Part shown: positions 54,145 to 63,979 of the stretch, one piece after another
How the letters are laid out: each line of letters opens with the position of its first letter
Position numbering within the stretch: position 1 is the first letter of the stretch
Assembly: GCA_020161835.1 (NCBI GenBank)
Contig: JAIUNL010000011.1
Coordinates: 62,001 to 126,000 of the forward strand
Direction: 5' to 3'
Length of the DNA: 64,000 bases
DNA from: Bacteroidota bacterium
GTDB lineage: Bacteria > Bacteroidota > JABWAT01
Position numbers and translations under genes: made by a program
The notes under the pieces: generated by a model
Databases searched by the model: none
The model's input: only the letters and a program-made list of their open reading frames with translations
Told to the model about the DNA's origin: nothing

Positions 54145-55116
54145 TTACAAATATTTATTTGAACGATACCAGTCAAGGGTTTCTTTCATTGAAGCCCCGG
54201 CCGGCCGGAAAGTAAACCCAAAAGTGTTTTCTGCTTTTTTCCCGGTTCCCCAGAAAAAGTAATGATGAAGTCTTGATTTTTCAACTGTGAATGGCATTTT
54301 GATTCCAAGAATGCTTTCCATTCCTTCAAAAAAGTAACCAAGAGCTTTATAAATAAAACCGGGCAATGTTTTTCTTTTTTTACTGGTTCCGGTCACGAGA
54401 TCAACATACTGCCCGTAGGTGTAATTTTCAGAAATCATGAGATAACGTTCCCCGGGAGTTCCCTTTTCGAGTGCTTCAACGGCAACCCAGGCCACATCTC
54501 TTACATCCACCAGACCGATGCCTCCATCAGGAACCAATGAAGAGTTTCTCAGTGCAAGTTTCAGATTCTTCAAAGTGGATTTTCTCAGGTCAACCGGACC
54601 AATAATATTACCCGGACTCAGAATTATTCCCTCAAGGCCTTCAACTGTTCCTCTGAGTACCTCGTGATCAGCATGGTATTTTGAAATTGAATAATTGATG
54701 CGAAGAGATTTTAAATTGTACATAAACTCTTCATCAATAACTCCGGGGCCAAAATGTGCTCCGGTAGAGGCAATAGATCCAATGTGCACAAACCGCCTGA
54801 TACCGACAATAAGTGAAGCATTTACTAGGTTTCTTGTCCCTGTACTGTTACTTTCAAACAACTCAGTTTTCCGGGATTTACGGAAGGAAATAACCGCAGC
54901 GCAATGAATGACAGATGTACAACCGGACAAAATTTCGCAAAGAAATTCCGGATCGGATAAATCACCTTTAACCTGTTCAACATCAGCAAACTCAGGTGCA
55001 AGTCCGATTTTATTTACCAGAGCTTTAACTGGAATCTGACGGCTTACTAACTTTCTCAATACATGTGAGCCAAGAAAACCCGATCCGCCGGTCACAAACA
55101 CTTTCATTTCACTCAT
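54145..55116 (-). CDS. NAD-dependent epimerase/dehydratase (extended SDR)
   Basis: This 323-residue extended short-chain dehydrogenase has the Rossmann motif TGGSGFLGSHV near 9-19. The catalytic-type YSISKYHAD (Y-x3-K) motif is near 141-149, and S/T is in HIGSIAST. It resembles dihydroflavonol-reductase-like or NAD-epimerase proteins; the substrate is unknown. Its ATG overlaps the stop of the biotin carrier gene by four bases (ATGA), so it is part of the uvrD-accC operon. An internal ATG (MKVFVTGG) is the alternative start. Confidence 0.85.
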   Translation of the reverse strand: MSEMKVFVTGGSGFLGSHVLRKLVSRQIPVKALVNKIGLAPEFADVEQVKGDLSDPEFLCEILSGCTSVIHCAAVISFRKSRKTELFESNSTGTRNLVNASLIVGIRRFVHIGSIASTGAHFGPGVIDEEFMYNLKSLRINYSISKYHADHEVLRGTVEGLEGIILSPGNIIGPVDLRKSTLKNLKLALRNSSLVPDGGIGLVDVRDVAWVAVEALEKGTPGERYLMISENYTYGQYVDLVTGTSKKRKTLPGFIYKALGYFFEGMESILGIKMPFTVEKSRLHHYFFWGTGKKAENTFGFTFRPAGASMKETLDWYRSNKYL

Positions 55117-55607
55117 CCAATTCTCATCAGGATACTGTTTTTTTCAACATTTTGCTTTTCGGTAACCTTAATCATGCTAACAACCCCGGCAATCGGTGAT
55201 TTTACATCATTCTCCATTTTCATGGCTTCAAGTACGAGAATGGTTTGGCCTTTCTGAACTACGCCACCTTCGGTCACCAAAATTCGTGAAACCAAACCTG
55301 GCATAGGTGCTTTAATATCGGCAAAAGTTTGAGTTTCTTTGTTGACCTGCTTCATGTGTGAAACCAGCCTGTCACGTTCATCCTCAACAATCAACGGAAA
55401 AGTGTGATTTTTATAAACAAGAAATTTATCGCCGTTTTGCTGATAAATTTCAAACACATAACTTTTTGTTCCGATCAGTGCAGAAAACCGGTTTGCATCC
55501 AAAGGAACCAGATCAATTGACTGACGTGATCCATTTAATGTTGTTTCGAGAAAACCGGTTACGTGTAGATCAAGTTCCTCATCTTTGATTTTAACAAGAT
55601 ATTTCAT
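55113..55607 (-). CDS. Biotin carboxyl carrier protein (biotinyl domain)
   Basis: This 164-residue protein carries biotin in an acyl-CoA or pyruvate-type carboxylase. The biotinylation site is K130 in LEAMKMEND. The C-terminal biotinyl domain covers about 95-164. The N-terminal 90 residues are a beta-rich region like the one found upstream of biotinyl domains in acyl-CoA carboxylase alpha chains. It immediately follows accC. No carboxyltransferase gene is in the window, so it is not clear whether this serves acetyl-CoA, propionyl-CoA or another carboxylase. Confidence 0.9.
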   Translation of the reverse strand: MKYLVKIKDEELDLHVTGFLETTLNGSRQSIDLVPLDANRFSALIGTKSYVFEIYQQNGDKFLVYKNHTFPLIVEDERDRLVSHMKQVNKETQTFADIKAPMPGLVSRILVTEGGVVQKGQTILVLEAMKMENDVKSPIAGVVSMIKVTEKQNVEKNSILMRIG

Positions 55608-55608
55608 G

Positions 55609-57117
55609 CTATTTTCTCCTGATTTTCCACAGGTTTACGGTCTCCTGCCTGTCGTGAACCACTGAACCTGAATTTTCAGTTTTATTTTCACGAATAAACC
55701 AATGAATGGCATTGAGCCCTGCAACGGCAAGGTTTTTAATAAGTTCAGGATCATCAATTTCAATATGCTCAGGTTTGAAGTAATTCTGAATAAAGTGAGT
55801 GTCGAAATTTCCCGATTGAAAAACCGGGTGTTTCATTACAAACTGACAAAATGGAAGGGTTGTCTGAACGCCGGAGAGTGTATATTCTTCAAGTGCCCGG
55901 CACATTCTTGAAATGGCACCCTTCCGATCAGAATCCCAGGTCACAAGTTTTGATATCATCGGATCGAAGTGAACCGATACTTCCATCCCGTCAACAATGC
56001 CAGAATCCACCCGAACACCAGGACCAGTCGGAACACGGTGAAGATGAACAAATCCGGTATCCGGCAGAAAATTGTTCGACGGATCTTCTGCGTAAACACG
56101 GCATTCAACGGCATGCCCCCGAATCGCCAAATCTTTTTGTTCATACCCCAGTAATTCACCTTCTGCAATCCGGATTTGTTCCCTCACCAAATCGAGTCCG
56201 GTAATGAGTTCAGTAACCGGGTGTTCAACCTGAAGGCGGGTATTCATTTCAAGAAAATAGAAGTTGAGATACTTGTCAACCAGAAATTCAACGGTTCCGG
56301 CGCCATAGTAAGAACTGATTTTTGCAACTTCAATTGCTGCTTCACCCATTTTTTGCCGCATCTCGGGCGTCAAAACCGAACTTGGGGCCTCTTCAATTAC
56401 CTTTTGATGCCTGCGTTGAATTGAACATTCTCTCTCAAATAAGTGAACCGTGTTGCCGTGCTGATCAGCTAAAATCTGGAATTCAATATGACGTGGATTT
56501 TCAAGATATTTTTCGATGTAAACCCGGCTGTCCCCAAAGGCATTTCGTGCTTCATTTTGTGAAGAAACCATTGATTTTTCAAAATCTGCCGGATCGTGAA
56601 CAATTCTCATTCCCTTTCCACCGCCACCTGCTGAAGCTTTTATCAAAACCGGATATCCGATTTCTGAAGCCAACCGTTTTGCTTCAGATAAATCAGAAAT
56701 GGAATCTTCAGTTCCCGGTGCAAGCGGAACTTTTGTTCCTTTCAGCAATTTCCTGGCCGTGGTCTTATCACCCATTTTTCTGATGGAATCAGCGCTTGGC
56801 CCAATAAAAGTTATACCTGCTTCTGTTGCAGCTTCGGCAAATAAAGCATTTTCAGAAAGAAATCCGTATCCGGGATGGATGGCATCTGCCCCGGTTAGCC
56901 TGGCTGCTGCAATAATTTTTTCAATAACCAGATAGGTTTCAGACGATTTTAAACCTGCAAGTGAAACTGCTTCATCGGCCATTCTGACGTGCAGCGATTT
57001 TCGGTCAGTTTCAGAAAAAACTGCAACGGTTTTTATCCCGAGATCTTTACAGGTTCTGATTATTCTGACCGCAATTTCTCCACGGTTTGCAACCAGAATT
57101 TTTTTAATTCTATTCAT
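55609..57117 (-). CDS. Biotin carboxylase subunit
   Basis: This 502-residue ATP-grasp enzyme carboxylates biotin with bicarbonate and ATP. The N-terminus KKILVANRGEIAVRIIRT is typical. The glycine loop ASAGGGGKGMR, the HIEFQILAD and ECSIQRRHQKVIEE motifs, and the EMNTRLQVEHPVTE catalytic segment are all present. It is slightly longer than E. coli AccC (449) and resembles alpha chains of propionyl-CoA-type carboxylases with the biotin domain split off as the next gene. It follows a membrane orphan by three bases. Confidence 0.93.
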   Translation of the reverse strand: MNRIKKILVANRGEIAVRIIRTCKDLGIKTVAVFSETDRKSLHVRMADEAVSLAGLKSSETYLVIEKIIAAARLTGADAIHPGYGFLSENALFAEAATEAGITFIGPSADSIRKMGDKTTARKLLKGTKVPLAPGTEDSISDLSEAKRLASEIGYPVLIKASAGGGGKGMRIVHDPADFEKSMVSSQNEARNAFGDSRVYIEKYLENPRHIEFQILADQHGNTVHLFERECSIQRRHQKVIEEAPSSVLTPEMRQKMGEAAIEVAKISSYYGAGTVEFLVDKYLNFYFLEMNTRLQVEHPVTELITGLDLVREQIRIAEGELLGYEQKDLAIRGHAVECRVYAEDPSNNFLPDTGFVHLHRVPTGPGVRVDSGIVDGMEVSVHFDPMISKLVTWDSDRKGAISRMCRALEEYTLSGVQTTLPFCQFVMKHPVFQSGNFDTHFIQNYFKPEHIEIDDPELIKNLAVAGLNAIHWFIRENKTENSGSVVHDRQETVNLWKIRRK

Positions 57118-57120
57118 GGC

Positions 57121-57585
57121 TCAGACCTTTTGCTTCGGACCTAAAAACCGGCCGATCAATAAAATGATGAGAGAAGTTAATATACCCAGACCAAAACTCA
57201 TTGCGAATAATTGAAAATCAGCAAATTGCCAACCATGGAAAGAATCATAAATCATCGATCCAACAAGCAGAAATGAAAATAAAATGGCATAGTTACGAAG
57301 TGAATGAGTCATGACCGCTGAAAACTTAAGATGCCTGTAACCGACAAGATAAACCAGTGCAATCATAAAAAAACCACCTATTGACGCACTCGACATGTGG
57401 AAAATAATAAAAAAGCTGATGGTTCCCGTTCTGATCAGGACATCTTCGAAACTGAGTTCTTCAAGACTGAATTTAATCAGCATGGTAATAACCATTAAAA
57501 CACCAATAACCACTAGTGCACTAAATAGTTTTTCCCATAAATCGTGGTCAAATGAGGGTTTGATTTCTTTTGATTTTCCGGCCAT
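57121..57585 (-). CDS. Four-helix membrane protein, function unknown
   Basis: This 154-residue protein has a charged N-terminus (MAGKSKEIKPSFDHDLWEKL) followed by four or so hydrophobic helices: ALVVIGVLMVITMLI, GTISFFIIFHMSSASIGGFFM, YAILFSFLLVGSMIY and FGLGILTSLIILLIG. I know no family. It is squeezed between uvrD (nine bases upstream) and accC (three bases downstream), so it is probably translated. Confidence 0.7.
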   Translation of the reverse strand: MAGKSKEIKPSFDHDLWEKLFSALVVIGVLMVITMLIKFSLEELSFEDVLIRTGTISFFIIFHMSSASIGGFFMIALVYLVGYRHLKFSAVMTHSLRNYAILFSFLLVGSMIYDSFHGWQFADFQLFAMSFGLGILTSLIILLIGRFLGPKQKV

Positions 57586-57594
57586 AAAGTTAGT

Positions 57595-59592
57595 TTATTC
57601 GATTTGTTTGGTTTCGTTTATTGAGTCATCACCAGCAGAAAGCATCCATTTTTCAAGGAGACGATCAGGCAGACTGGTAATAAACCGGGAGGGTTTGGTG
57701 AAATAGTTGTTAAACTGACGGTGAAACTGAATTCCCGGGTAAACCAGATACAGATTTTCTTTCGCCCGGGTCACTGCTACATAAAACAATCTGAGTTCTT
57801 CATCCAGGTCTTCAGTTTTATCAAGTGTAAAGGTAGAAGGCAAAATTCCGTCGAGCAAATCCATCACAAAAACAGAATGCCACTCAAGTCCTTTCGAAGA
57901 ATGGATCGTTGAGAGAATCAAAGGTGCTTCATCGGCATGAGTGCCCAGGGTATCTTCCTGAGTAAATGAAACCGGATCCAGCGCCAGGTGAGAGAGAAAA
58001 GATTCAATCGATGAAAATTTAAGGCTAACGGCCTGGAAAGCATCAAGATCTTTTTCACGTTTCGGATAGTCTTCAAAATATCGTTTTTCAAAAACCGGTT
58101 TATAGAACCTTATCAGCTCGTCAACTATACTGTTAAATTCTTTGTCTGCCGTCCAGGCAGTGAGAGTTTCGAGTAACTGGGTTAACTGTGTTCGGTATCT
58201 GGGGGAAACCATTTCTGAAACCCGGTTATCAATTCCAGACTCTTCCAGCATTTTAATGATGTCATCGGCTGATTTCGGACCTATTCCGTCCACCATTTGC
58301 AAGACCCGGTTCCAGCTAACGACATCTTTCGGATTCATCAGCAGGCGAAGGTAAGAAATCAAATCTTTGATATGAGCCGATTCTGCAAACTTATTTCCAC
58401 CACGTTTTTCAAAAGGGATATGATTGGCGTTGAGTTCAAGTTCAAGACTGTAACTATTCCGTGCACTTCGGAATAAAACCGCCTGCTGGGAAAGCGGAAT
58501 ACCCTCTTCCCTTAAATCCAGAATTCTGGAAATAATAAACTGATTCTGATAATTTTCATCAGGGGCAGTGATCAGAACTGGTAGTTGCCCTTCAGTTTTT
58601 TTAGTAAAAAGGGTTTTTTCAAATTTTTCGGCGGCCTGGCTCATGACCGAATTTGCAACATCAAGGATAGGCTGAACAGACCGGTAATTTTCTTCGAGTT
58701 TAAAAACGGCGGCGTTGGGATATCTTTCCGGAAATCCAAGGAAATTTTTAAAATCTGCTCCACGGAATTTATAAATGGATTGTGCATCGTCTCCAACGAC
58801 CATCAGATTTCCATTCGGACCTGCAATCCGTTCAACCAGTTCTGCCTGAACCGGATTGGTATCCTGATATTCATCAACCAGAATGTATTTATACCGTTTG
58901 TTCAGTGCAGTTCTGACCGATTCATGATCCCTCACCAAATCACGGCAGAGAAATAAGAGATCATCATAATCGGCCAGAGAATATCGTTTTTTATGTTCCT
59001 GATAACCTGTAAATAATTTCTCAACCAGATCAAGAAGGTGTTGAAATTGGGGATATTCTGAATTTAAAATGTCTTCAATTGAACGACCGGTGTTCCGGTG
59101 TGAAGAAAAAATGTCGAGAAGTGTTCCTTTTTTCGGAAATCTTGTTTTTGGAAGATTTTGAAGCAGCTGATTCCGGAGAAGATCAACACGATCCTGAGCA
59201 TCACCCTGATCTAAAATAGTGAAGTTTGCACCATAGCCGATATGATGCCCAAATTCCCGGATTACCAAATTTGAAAAAGAGTGAAAAGTACCACCGGTTA
59301 CCTGCCCACCTGCCTGGTTAAAAGCAGAAACACGGGCAAGCATGTGTTCAGAAGCTTTTCGTGTGAAAGTCAGCAGTAAAATAGAACTAACCGGAATTCC
59401 CTTTTCCAGAAGCCAGGCAACACGGTAAACCAGTGTTTTTGTTTTCCCTGTTCCGGCACCAGCAATAATAACTGAAGGACCGCCAGAATGCATGACGGCA
59501 GCCTGCTGTTGCGGATTAAGATCGGCCATCCAATCGGGAATTTCTGTGGATTTTGAACCAGGAAGGGTTCGGAGTGTGTAAACCTTTTGCAT
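57595..59592 (-). CDS. UvrD/Rep/PcrA-type superfamily 1 DNA helicase
   Basis: This 665-residue 3'-5' helicase is probably involved in repair or replication restart. SF1 motifs are in order: LNPQQQAAV (Q motif), GAGTGKT (Walker A, 45-51), TFTRKAS, LVDEYQDTN (Walker B), VVGDDAQSIYKFRGA, EENYRS, STIHSSKGLEW and FYVAVTRAKENL. It lacks the long acidic C-terminus of some UvrD proteins. The upstream ribosome site is weak; an internal ATG (MADLNPQQ) cannot be excluded as the start. Confidence 0.94.
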   Translation of the reverse strand: MQKVYTLRTLPGSKSTEIPDWMADLNPQQQAAVMHSGGPSVIIAGAGTGKTKTLVYRVAWLLEKGIPVSSILLLTFTRKASEHMLARVSAFNQAGGQVTGGTFHSFSNLVIREFGHHIGYGANFTILDQGDAQDRVDLLRNQLLQNLPKTRFPKKGTLLDIFSSHRNTGRSIEDILNSEYPQFQHLLDLVEKLFTGYQEHKKRYSLADYDDLLFLCRDLVRDHESVRTALNKRYKYILVDEYQDTNPVQAELVERIAGPNGNLMVVGDDAQSIYKFRGADFKNFLGFPERYPNAAVFKLEENYRSVQPILDVANSVMSQAAEKFEKTLFTKKTEGQLPVLITAPDENYQNQFIISRILDLREEGIPLSQQAVLFRSARNSYSLELELNANHIPFEKRGGNKFAESAHIKDLISYLRLLMNPKDVVSWNRVLQMVDGIGPKSADDIIKMLEESGIDNRVSEMVSPRYRTQLTQLLETLTAWTADKEFNSIVDELIRFYKPVFEKRYFEDYPKREKDLDAFQAVSLKFSSIESFLSHLALDPVSFTQEDTLGTHADEAPLILSTIHSSKGLEWHSVFVMDLLDGILPSTFTLDKTEDLDEELRLFYVAVTRAKENLYLVYPGIQFHRQFNNYFTKPSRFITSLPDRLLEKWMLSAGDDSINETKQIE

Positions 59593-59654
59593 TTAAGCAA
59601 GTTACGAACCGGAAGGACTAAAAAAAAATACAGGTAAATTCAGAAATGCGGATA

Positions 59655-59694
59655 AATAAAAAAGGCTGTTCCTTTTGAGAACAGCCTTTTAAAA
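59655..59694 (-). terminator. Intrinsic terminator after the 172-residue barrel gene
   Basis: AAAAGGCTGTTC/GAACAGCCTTTT stem with a 7-base loop. Confidence 0.88.
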
Positions 59695-59710
59695 TCAGAA
59701 GAAGTTCTGA

Positions 59711-60229
59711 TTACAGTTTGTAAGCAATTCCTGCCTGAACAGCAGAAATACCATAACCTAAACGAACATCTGCAGCAAGGTTAGGCATGAAATAATAACG
59801 GGCACCAACGCCAAAAGCATAAATCACACCACCAGCAGAAGGACTGCCTAATCCAAAATTATTTGCGCCATCCCATTCAACACTGGCTTTGTTATAACCA
59901 AGAATAAGGGTTGCATAGGTGTCAAGGTTATCAATTTTGAAATAATCTTTGTGATAGGTACCCTGAGCAGCGATAATGATGTTGGTGTATTTCCATTTTC
60001 CACCCCAGAAAGCAACATCTTCTTCGTAGCCATAATAAGCAACAAAAGCACCTAAACCAACTTCATCATTATAACCATAGTCAACAGTTGCATAAACTGG
60101 CATACCATCACCGGTAAACGTAGCAAATCCAACACCACCACCAACTACAATATCACCTTTTTTAAAAAGTTGAGCTTGGGAAGCAGAAGCTACCATAAGA
60201 ATCAAAGCAATTGCAAGAAGTTTCTTCAT
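59711..60229 (-). CDS. Outer-membrane beta-barrel protein, small
   Basis: This 172-residue protein has a signal peptide (MKKLLAIALILMVASASQAQ) and alternating beta-strand pattern (VYATVDYGYNDEVGLGAFVAYYGY, YATLILGYNKA) ending AVQAGIAYKL. It belongs to the OMP_b-brl-like small barrels. A TAACTTTG element is at 60276-60283 (minus strand) without a well-spaced -33. It lies 159 bases from the next barrel gene, in the same direction. Confidence 0.75.
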   Translation of the reverse strand: MKKLLAIALILMVASASQAQLFKKGDIVVGGGVGFATFTGDGMPVYATVDYGYNDEVGLGAFVAYYGYEEDVAFWGGKWKYTNIIIAAQGTYHKDYFKIDNLDTYATLILGYNKASVEWDGANNFGLGSPSAGGVIYAFGVGARYYFMPNLAADVRLGYGISAVQAGIAYKL

Positions 60230-60388
60230 TTTTCGTTATCCTTTAATTGAGGTTGAGTTTACAAAATCACACAAACAAAGTTACGCAAATCCGGGCGTCT
60301 AAAACTTCCCCCAAAAGGGTGATTTTTGTTTGCCCTGACAAATATAAGTTCTTGTTTTATTTAAGACAAGAGCCTTTTTGCCTATTTG

Positions 60389-61033
60389 TCAATATTTGCC
60401 ACCGAAAGTAAACATAGCAGAGACACCAAGGTTAAAGAAGCTGTACGATCCGATCAAATAGTCTGCACTGGCATCAATTGCAAACCAATCGGTAAGAGGC
60501 ATTTGAACGCCACCTTTCAATGCAAATCCATAACCAAACGATCCGAGGGATGATACGGTTGAAGCAAGGTTTCCACCAAGAACATAAGACACCCCAACAC
60601 CAACCCCGGCATACGGATCAAATAATGGAAGCATATTTGTGAATGTATATCTGAAGGTATTCACAACAGTCAAGGCATTACCAGCATCGGCATCATCAGG
60701 CTCTTTACCAAAACCAATTCCATTTTTGTAACTTTTTTTATAGTCGTCTGAAAAAGATGAAAGTCCGTAGGAAATAAACACATCATTATGGAAGTTTGGA
60801 ATGTCACTAAAAAGTCCGAAAAAGCCACCAACCGGGGTTTTTAAACGAAGTCCGATATGCGGTGTAACCCCATAGGTTTTTCCGTAATCGCCTGTCGGCG
60901 TTAACAATCCGGCAGTAATACCGTAAGCAGAACCTTTTTCCTTTTTTTCCGGAGCAGCAGGTGCGGTGGTTTCCTGTGCAGAAACCTGCAAAGAAATAAA
61001 TAGCAGAGTAAATAAAGAAAGCATTGTTTTCAT
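60389..61033 (-). CDS. Outer-membrane beta-barrel protein
   Basis: This 214-residue protein starts at the ATG at 61033, with AAGGAG six bases upstream. A longer frame from 61075 has no such site. There is a signal peptide (ending QVSAQ), a Pro/Ala/Lys-rich linker (TTAPAAPEKKEKG), and a beta-barrel of alternating strands (AYGITAGLLTPTGDYG, GVGVGVSYVLGG) ending NLGVSAMFTFGGKY. It resembles the OmpX/OmpW-like class. A TAATTTTG is at 61063. Function is unknown. Confidence 0.75.
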   Translation of the reverse strand: MKTMLSLFTLLFISLQVSAQETTAPAAPEKKEKGSAYGITAGLLTPTGDYGKTYGVTPHIGLRLKTPVGGFFGLFSDIPNFHNDVFISYGLSSFSDDYKKSYKNGIGFGKEPDDADAGNALTVVNTFRYTFTNMLPLFDPYAGVGVGVSYVLGGNLASTVSSLGSFGYGFALKGGVQMPLTDWFAIDASADYLIGSYSFFNLGVSAMFTFGGKY

Positions 61034-61112
61034 AAGAGTCTCCTTGTTTTGATTTGACAAAACAAAATTACTCAACTTTCTGTGGGATGGAAATAACCTG
61101 AAAGGGGGATTT

Positions 61113-63476
61113 TTACTTCTTGAACTTCACAACGGTAACTCCGGTACTGCCCTCGTACCATTCTCCAAGTCCAAATTCATCGATGTAATCCAACTCTTTC
61201 AGGTGCACCTGAATGGCTTTTCTCAGTGCCCCGGTTCCTTTTCCATGAACAATTCTGACGGTTGGAAGTTTGTGGTAATAGGCTTTACTTAAATAAAAAT
61301 CGAGTTTATCAAGGGCTTCAGTTACTGTTAACCCAAGCAAATGGATTTCACTTGCCATTTCTACGGTAAAATCTGAAGGTGAAGTTTGTGGAGCCGACAA
61401 TCTTGGTTTCGGGTTCGTTCCCTTAACCAGATCACGAATGGGTATTTTCATTTTAAAATTGCCAACCTGAACCGTTGCAACATCCTGTTCAACTGAGAGA
61501 ACTTCACCATTTTGTGACGTTGACTTTACACGAACCTGATCGCCTTTAGAAACCGATATAAGTTCCCCGGGATCTTCAGCTTCAACTTTATCTTCTGTTT
61601 TGGCGATGGTTTGAAGAACCTGTTTTTCAACTTTTGAAAAATCGATGTGTTTTTCTTTCTTCAAGGCTTCAATCTGCTGAAAAACTGCTCGCTTCAGGTT
61701 TTCTATTTCGATCTGAACCTGACTTCTTAAACTGGCTTTTAGAGCCTTTTCCCGACCTTTCAGATCTCTAAGTGATTCTGCAACCTGAGTTTCACGGTTT
61801 CTTACTTTTTCAATTTCTGTCTGAAGTTCTTTTCCCTTTGAAACAACGTCATTCAGTCGTTTTTCAAGTTCCAGATTTAACTTTTCAATGGTTGCCGAGC
61901 CGGTTCCCAATCTCTTTCTGGCATTTTCAAGCAGATGCGGATCCAGTTGCATGCGTTCTGCAAGTTCAAGTGCAAACGAACTGCCGGGGATTCCCTTTCT
62001 GAATTCATAAGTCGGAATCAGTTTATCTGTATCAAAAACCATCGACCCGTTTTTCAGCCTGGGGTGCTCTTGTGCAAAAACCTTCAGATCCGGGAAGTGG
62101 CTTGTCACAATCCCAAAATAGTTTCTTCTGATAAACGTTTCAATCAGTTCAATGGCCAGAGCCTGCCCTTCAATTGGATCAGTTCCAGAACAGATTTCAT
62201 CAATTAAAACCAAGCTGCCGTCCAGCTCAGCAGAAACAAGAATTTCTTTTATTGACCGGATGTGTCCGCTGAATGATGACAAATCATCAGAAATCGATTG
62301 AGAATCACCGATGACAGTAAAAACTCCCGTCACCATTGGGAAAACAGAATCTGATCCAACCGGAACCGGTAAACCGGACTGTACCATCAGCTGAAGCAAT
62401 CCAACCGTTTTCATGGCAACCGATTTTCCGCCGGCATTCGGACCCGAAATAATCACAAACTGTTCCCCTTCCGTCCCAAGTGTCAGATTGAGCGGAATTG
62501 TGGGCAGTTTCTTTTCTTTTCTTGAAAGGAATAACAGAGGGTGATAGGCAAACTGAAGTTTCCACTCGATTTTATCCGACAAACCGGGCATGACAACATG
62601 AAAAGGCTGAAGAAATTCAGCTTTTGCCTGAATCTCATCCAATTCAATCATGATTACTTCAATTTCTTTCAAAGGCGAAGAATGTTGTCTGATGTCATCA
62701 CTCAGAATACTCAAAATCCTGAAAATTTCTTTTTTCTCTTCACTTCTGAGTTCAAACAAATCATTGTTCAGCTCAACCAATTCCTGAGGTTCAATAAAGA
62801 CCGTTTGTCCGGATCCCGAAATATCGTGAATGAAGCCTTTGATTTTCCGTTTATGTTCAGCCAAAACCGGTAAAACCAAACGACCGTTTCTGATGGTCAT
62901 TTGCTGACCGCCCAACATTTTTTCTTTGAGGAAATGGGTGAGAATATCCTGCGAACGATGGGTGATTTTAGATTGCAGCCGCCTCAATTCTCTGCGGATG
63001 TCACCCAGTTCGGTTGACGCTGAATCTAAGACTTCCCCGTTATCATCGAAAATTTTCCGGAATCTTTTAATCAGTTCTGTAAGGGGTGAAAGTCCTCTCA
63101 GCACCATAAAAAGCGCAGGGAAAGAAGTTTGTCCCGTTGAAATGGAGTTAAAAAGCAAACTGTGGGTTTCAACAAGAGACCGTATGATGAGCAGGTGCTC
63201 AATCGGAATCACTTTTCCCGGGATCACCCAGGAATTATCAACTCCGGTCAGATCGACCCAGCCAGACCTGCCCAGGGTTCCAATTTCCCTGATAAAACGC
63301 CAGGCTTCATAAACCTCTGTCATTCTTGCAATAACTTCAGCAGAATTGGTCAGGCATGAAAGAGCCAAAACAGCCGACTTTGCTTTTGGTGTCTGGCAAT
63401 TTTCTGCAATCAGGCTGGTAAGAACCGGGAATTCAAGTTGATTGAGAGATGACGGAGAGGAAAGGAAGGAATTCAT
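61113..63476 (-). CDS. mutS2: MutS2-family protein (recombination/ribosome-rescue)
   Basis: This 787-residue protein lacks the mismatch-recognition domain. Walker A is ISGPNAGGKS at about 344-353, Walker B is VLIDEICSGTDP. A coiled-coil segment (KLNLELEKRLNDVVSKGKE) follows, and the C-terminus is a Smr nuclease domain (LGLTVTEALDKLDFYLSKA...VRIVHGKGTGALRKAI). MutS2 proteins have been tied to recombination suppression and, in Bacillus, to splitting stalled ribosomes. Its ATG overlaps the cvpA stop by four bases. Confidence 0.95.
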   Translation of the reverse strand: MNSFLSSPSSLNQLEFPVLTSLIAENCQTPKAKSAVLALSCLTNSAEVIARMTEVYEAWRFIREIGTLGRSGWVDLTGVDNSWVIPGKVIPIEHLLIIRSLVETHSLLFNSISTGQTSFPALFMVLRGLSPLTELIKRFRKIFDDNGEVLDSASTELGDIRRELRRLQSKITHRSQDILTHFLKEKMLGGQQMTIRNGRLVLPVLAEHKRKIKGFIHDISGSGQTVFIEPQELVELNNDLFELRSEEKKEIFRILSILSDDIRQHSSPLKEIEVIMIELDEIQAKAEFLQPFHVVMPGLSDKIEWKLQFAYHPLLFLSRKEKKLPTIPLNLTLGTEGEQFVIISGPNAGGKSVAMKTVGLLQLMVQSGLPVPVGSDSVFPMVTGVFTVIGDSQSISDDLSSFSGHIRSIKEILVSAELDGSLVLIDEICSGTDPIEGQALAIELIETFIRRNYFGIVTSHFPDLKVFAQEHPRLKNGSMVFDTDKLIPTYEFRKGIPGSSFALELAERMQLDPHLLENARKRLGTGSATIEKLNLELEKRLNDVVSKGKELQTEIEKVRNRETQVAESLRDLKGREKALKASLRSQVQIEIENLKRAVFQQIEALKKEKHIDFSKVEKQVLQTIAKTEDKVEAEDPGELISVSKGDQVRVKSTSQNGEVLSVEQDVATVQVGNFKMKIPIRDLVKGTNPKPRLSAPQTSPSDFTVEMASEIHLLGLTVTEALDKLDFYLSKAYYHKLPTVRIVHGKGTGALRKAIQVHLKELDYIDEFGLGEWYEGSTGVTVVKFKK

Positions 63477-63979
63477 TTCAGTTTGAAGTGCCGGAAGGCT
63501 TCCTCAAGATTAAAACGGGTAGAAACTTCTTCGGTGACTTGATGAACGACCGGGTAAACTACAGATTTCTGAGTAATTTCTTTATCCGGCCAGTTAAAAA
63601 TGGAAAAGGCGATATCTAGAATAAGGATGAACACAAGTGCCTTTAAACCACCTAATAATCCACCAAGTATGGCATTGGTTACAGGTGAAAATCCGATCCA
63701 TTCAGAAGTTTCAACCCACGAACCTGCCAGTTTAAAAACAAGGTAAACACCAAGGAAAACAAGAATCATTCCGGTAAATGGAGATATTGATTTGATACCG
63801 GGAAGGTAGGCAGACAGACTCACATCAGCCTGATTGCCAAATTTCATGGCAAGAAAGTAACCGCAGATCAGTCCGGCAAAAGAAAAAACCTGAGTCCAGA
63901 ATCCTTTAAATCCACCGGTAAGGATTCCAAGACCCAGAATACCAATAAAAACCCAATCGAGCCAAACTAAATCAGCCAC
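63473..63979 (-). CDS. cvpA: CvpA-family membrane protein
   Basis: This 168-residue membrane protein has a GTG start at 63979, eight bases after AAGG. It has four hydrophobic helices; the conserved family pattern is seen in WLDWVFIGILGLGILTGGFKGF, and AILGGLLGGLKALVFILILD. CvpA-like proteins are needed for colicin V production in E. coli, but a general envelope role is more likely. It is the first gene of a cvpA-mutS2 pair, an arrangement seen in other bacteria. Confidence 0.88.
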   Translation of the reverse strand: MADLVWLDWVFIGILGLGILTGGFKGFWTQVFSFAGLICGYFLAMKFGNQADVSLSAYLPGIKSISPFTGMILVFLGVYLVFKLAGSWVETSEWIGFSPVTNAILGGLLGGLKALVFILILDIAFSIFNWPDKEITQKSVVYPVVHQVTEEVSTRFNLEEAFRHFKLK

